DNA of 8,843 nt from JANNAT01 sp031422555 (lineage in GTDB: Bacteria > Pseudomonadota > Alphaproteobacteria > Rhodobacterales > Rhodobacteraceae), in NCBI GenBank assembly GCA_031422555.1, contig JANPLZ010000156.1:1-8843 (forward strand), in the 5' to 3' direction. A model generated the notes under the pieces. It was not told where the DNA came from. It saw nothing but the letters and a program-made list of their open reading frames with translations, and searched no databases. Below are positions 7,234 through 8,843 of the stretch, piece after piece. A program made the translations under genes and the position numbers. Every line of letters begins with the position of its first letter. The stretch's first letter is position 1.

Positions 7234-7319
7234 TGGTGCCCGCGGCCGGACTTGAACCGGCACGACCTTGCGATCGGGAGATTTTAAGTCTCATGTGTCT
7301 ACCATTTCACCACGCGGGC
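7234..7319 (-). tRNA. tRNA-Leu (anticodon UAA), CCA encoded
   Basis: The minus strand folds as a class II tRNA of 86 nt including the encoded CCA (complement of 7234-7236). The acceptor stem pairs GCCCGCG (complement of 7313-7319) with CGCGGGC (complement of 7238-7244), with discriminator A at 7237. The D region carries TGGTAGACAC. The anticodon arm is GAGA-CTTAAAA-TCTC, giving anticodon TAA (complement of 7284-7286). A long variable arm (TCCCGATCGCAAGGTCGT) and the T arm with GGTTCAAGTCC follow. The long variable arm and the UAA anticodon identify leucine. It converges on putR with a single base between them. Confidence 0.97.
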
Positions 7320-7331
7320 AGCGCGGGGGTC

Positions 7332-7359
7332 AGCATAGAGACCTGCGCGGCGGCGTAAA
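7332..7359 (-). promoter_or_regulatory. Candidate promoter of the tRNA-Leu gene
   Basis: On the minus strand TTTACG (complement of 7354-7359, 4 of 6 to -35) and TATGCT (complement of 7332-7337, 4 of 6 to -10) are 16 bp apart. The tRNA 5' end is about 12 bases after the -10, giving a leader of only a few bases. The segment between them is very GC-rich, as in stable-RNA promoters under stringent control. This is a consensus match only. Confidence 0.4.
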
Positions 7360-7385
7360 GCCATCAGATTGCTGCAGCGCCGCAA

Positions 7386-7414
7386 TTGACAGTCCGCGCG
7401 GGGCAACCTCATAT
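7386..7414 (+). promoter_or_regulatory. Candidate promoter of scoAB
   Basis: A perfect TTGACA at 7386-7391 is followed after 17 bp by TCATAT (7409-7414, 3 of 6 to -10), with CATATG one base on. The predicted transcript would start near 7421, about 24 bases before the scoA ATG. The -35 is strong and the -10 weak. No operator is obvious. Confidence 0.4.
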
Positions 7415-7432
7415 GTGCGCGACCAATCGCCA

Positions 7433-7436
7433 AGGA
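7433..7436 (+). promoter_or_regulatory. Ribosome binding site that fixes the scoA start
   Basis: AGGA (within AAGGAAG, 7432-7438) sits 8 bases before the ATG at 7445. The frame is open further upstream to position 7268, but that extension would run across the tRNA-Leu gene and is unlike the family, so 7445 is the true start. Confidence 0.7.
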
Positions 7437-7444
7437 AGTTTTCT

Positions 7445-8149
7445 ATGAAAAAAGTCTATCCAACCGCGGCGGCTGCGCTGGATGGCGTGCTGTTTGACGG
7501 CATGTTTATCGCCAGCGGCGGATTTGGCCTGTGCGGCATTCCTGAATTGCTGATCGCGGCCATCCGGGATGCCGGCACCAAAGACCTGACGATTGCGTCC
7601 AACAACGCGGGCGTCGATGGCTTTGGCTTGGGGCAGTTGCTTGAATCCCGGCAGGTTAAGAAAATGATCTCGTCCTATGTGGGCGAAAACGCTGAATTCA
7701 TGCGGCAATATCTGTCGGGCGAATTGGAGCTGGAATTCAACCCGCAAGGCACTTTGGCGGAACGATTGCGCGCCGGGGGGGCTGGCATTGCCGGGTTTTA
7801 CACGCGCACCGGTGTTGGCACGGTGATCGCTGATGGCAAGGATCACAAGGAGTTCAACGGCCAGACCTATATTCTGGAAACCGGCCTTGTGGCCGATCTG
7901 GCCATCGTCAAGGCATGGAAGGCTGATCCGTCGGGCAATCTGGTGTTTCGCAAGACCGCGCGCAATTTCAACCCGCCTGCCGCCACATCGGGCAAAGTCT
8001 GCATCGCCGAGGTGGAAGAGATTGTGCCCTTGGGCGCGCTGGATCCCGACAGCATCCATTTGCCCGGCATCTATGTGCACCGCATTGTGCAGGGCACACA
8101 TGAAAAACGCATCGAAAACCGCACCACCCGGCAAAAGGAAACCCTGTAA
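7445..8149 (+). CDS. scoA: 3-oxoacid CoA-transferase subunit A
   Basis: A 234-residue alpha subunit of a family I CoA-transferase, which moves CoA between a donor such as succinyl-CoA and a 3-oxoacid such as acetoacetate. The glycine-rich GGFGLCGIPE (25-34), SNNAG (52-56), SSYVGENAEF (76-85), ELEFNPQGTLAERLRA (95-110) and GVGTVIADGK (123-132) are the conserved blocks of the alpha subunit, and the length is normal. The catalytic glutamate is in the partner subunit. The stop codon overlaps the start of scoB (TAATG), so the two are surely one operon and probably translationally coupled. It is divergent from tRNA-Leu, with 125 bp between them. The substrate cannot be fixed from sequence by eye: succinyl-CoA:acetoacetate (Sco), acetate:acetoacetate (AtoDA) and 3-oxoadipate (PcaIJ) enzymes share these motifs. 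No beta-ketoadipate or polyhydroxybutyrate gene lies nearby to decide, and the symbol is by closest resemblance. Confidence 0.9.
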   Translation: MKKVYPTAAAALDGVLFDGMFIASGGFGLCGIPELLIAAIRDAGTKDLTIASNNAGVDGFGLGQLLESRQVKKMISSYVGENAEFMRQYLSGELELEFNPQGTLAERLRAGGAGIAGFYTRTGVGTVIADGKDHKEFNGQTYILETGLVADLAIVKAWKADPSGNLVFRKTARNFNPPAATSGKVCIAEVEEIVPLGALDPDSIHLPGIYVHRIVQGTHEKRIENRTTRQKETL

Positions 8150-8775
8150 TGTGGGATCGCAACCAAATGGCACAGCGCGCTGGCCGCGAATTGCAAGACG
8201 GCTGGTATGTGAACCTTGGCATCGGCATTCCAACGCTGGTGGCCAATTACATCCCGCAAGGTGTTGAAGTGACGCTGCAATCGGAAAACGGCATGCTGGG
8301 CATGGGGCCGTTTCCCTTTGCAGGCGAAGAAGACCCCGATCTGATCAATGCGGGCAAACAGACCATCACCGAACTGCCGCAAACCGCCTATTTCGATTCT
8401 GCGCAAAGTTTTGCGATGATCCGCGGCGGCAAAATCGCCATGGCCATCCTTGGCGCGATGGAGGTAAGCGAAGCCGGCGATCTGGCCAACTGGATGATTC
8501 CGGGCAAGCTGGTCAAAGGTATGGGCGGGGCGATGGATCTGGTCGCCGGTGTGGGCCGCGTGGTGGTGGTGATGGATCACACGTCAAAACATGGCGAATC
8601 CAAAGTGCTGAAAGCCTGCACTTTGCCACTTACCGGGCGGGCCGTGGTCAACCGCATCATCACCAATCTGGGCGTGCTGGATGTTGTGCCGGGCGGATTG
8701 CGGCTGATTGAATGCGCCGATGGCGTCAGCGAAGCAGACTTGCGCGCCGCAACCGAGGCTTACATCCTGCCTTAA
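8149..8775 (+). CDS. scoB: 3-oxoacid CoA-transferase subunit B
   Basis: A 208-residue beta subunit that carries the active-site glutamate forming the covalent glutamyl-CoA thioester: Glu46 in SENGMLG (45-51). Other conserved blocks are NLGIGIPTLVANYI (22-35), GPFPFAGEEDPDLINAGKQT (53-72), SFAMIRGGKIAMAILGAMEV (88-107), NWMIPGKLVKGMGGAMDL (114-131) and the closing GLRLIECA. The length is normal for the subunit and no residue seems missing. The ATG shares its A with the scoA stop codon; AGGA at 8136-8139, inside scoA, lies 9 bases before it. It forms the catalytic heteromer with subunit A. No terminator hairpin is visible in the 68 bases that remain after the stop, so further genes could follow in the operon beyond the window. 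Confidence 0.9.
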   Translation: MWDRNQMAQRAGRELQDGWYVNLGIGIPTLVANYIPQGVEVTLQSENGMLGMGPFPFAGEEDPDLINAGKQTITELPQTAYFDSAQSFAMIRGGKIAMAILGAMEVSEAGDLANWMIPGKLVKGMGGAMDLVAGVGRVVVVMDHTSKHGESKVLKACTLPLTGRAVVNRIITNLGVLDVVPGGLRLIECADGVSEADLRAATEAYILP

Positions 8776-8813
8776 GACGCAGTCACTTTGGCGAAAATAC
8801 CTCGGGGGGTGAG

Positions 8814-8843
8814 TGCGCCGGACTGGGGTGCGCAGGACTGGGG
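8814..8843. repeat. Two tandem 15-bp units at the right window edge
   Basis: TGCGCCGGACTGGGG (8814-8828) is followed directly by TGCGCAGGACTGGGG (8829-8843), 14 of 15 identical. The array is cut by the window end, so the copy number is unknown. It lies 38 bp after the scoB stop, in non-coding sequence as far as can be seen. Confidence 0.8.

Noticed and set aside
7234..7319. tRNA-Leu as an integration site for a mobile element
   Set aside because: No integrase gene, no duplicated tRNA 3' end and no foreign-looking genes are visible on either side.
7268..7444. Upstream extension of the scoA frame
   Set aside because: It would cross the tRNA-Leu gene. The ATG at 7445 has a good ribosome site and gives the normal protein length.
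7409..8233. 274-codon minus-strand open frame opposite scoA
   Set aside because: The plus strand encodes a clear CoA-transferase subunit. The antisense product has no recognisable features.
1..8843. CRISPR array, insertion sequence, toxin-antitoxin or defence system
   Set aside because: No spaced repeat array, transposase motif, terminal inverted repeats or defence-type domains are seen. All sizeable genes have housekeeping or metabolic assignments.

Overview
The window looks like chromosomal DNA from an alphaproteobacterium, most likely of the Rhodobacterales (Rhodobacter/Roseobacter group). The evidence is its GC-rich codon use, a divergent putA/putR pair like the one described in Rhodobacter capsulatus, and protein sequences typical of that order for the inositol monophosphatase and the CoA-transferase subunits. 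No database search was possible, so the placement rests on recognition alone.

Layout from left to right. Positions 1-1498 (+) hold the 3' part of an ABC-F ATPase gene whose start lies just outside the window. Positions 1587-2375 (+) hold an inositol monophosphatase of the SuhB type. A short convergent gap (2376-2450) follows, with two palindromic hairpins that share a TTCGNCGAA core. On the minus strand come a rhomboid intramembrane protease (2451-3185) and, 30 bp upstream of it, a 1149-residue bifunctional proline catabolic enzyme PutA (3216-6665). A 105-bp regulatory region separates putA from the divergent Lrp/AsnC regulator putR (6771-7232, +). One base after the putR stop is the encoded CCA end of a tRNA-Leu(UAA) gene (7234-7319, -). 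Two overlapping genes for a 3-oxoacid CoA-transferase, scoA and scoB (7445-8149 and 8149-8775, +), complete the coding content. The last 30 bases are two near-identical 15-bp tandem units cut by the window end.

Functionally, PutA oxidises proline to glutamate in two steps, and PutR is expected to activate putA when proline is present. The gap between them contains a 15-bp site that matches the E. coli Lrp consensus at 13 of 15 positions, placed where it could serve both divergent promoters. The CoA-transferase would activate or exchange CoA on a short 3-oxoacid such as acetoacetate, another entry of small carbon compounds into central metabolism. The remaining genes are general: translation-associated ABC-F, phosphatase, membrane protease and tRNA.

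I found no previously undescribed system. The window reads as an ordinary core-metabolism region. The points worth a second look are the putA/putR control region, the C-terminal extension of PutA, the rhomboid gene placed behind putA, the paired palindromes, and the tandem repeat at the right edge. No gene-free stretch exceeds about 125 bp.
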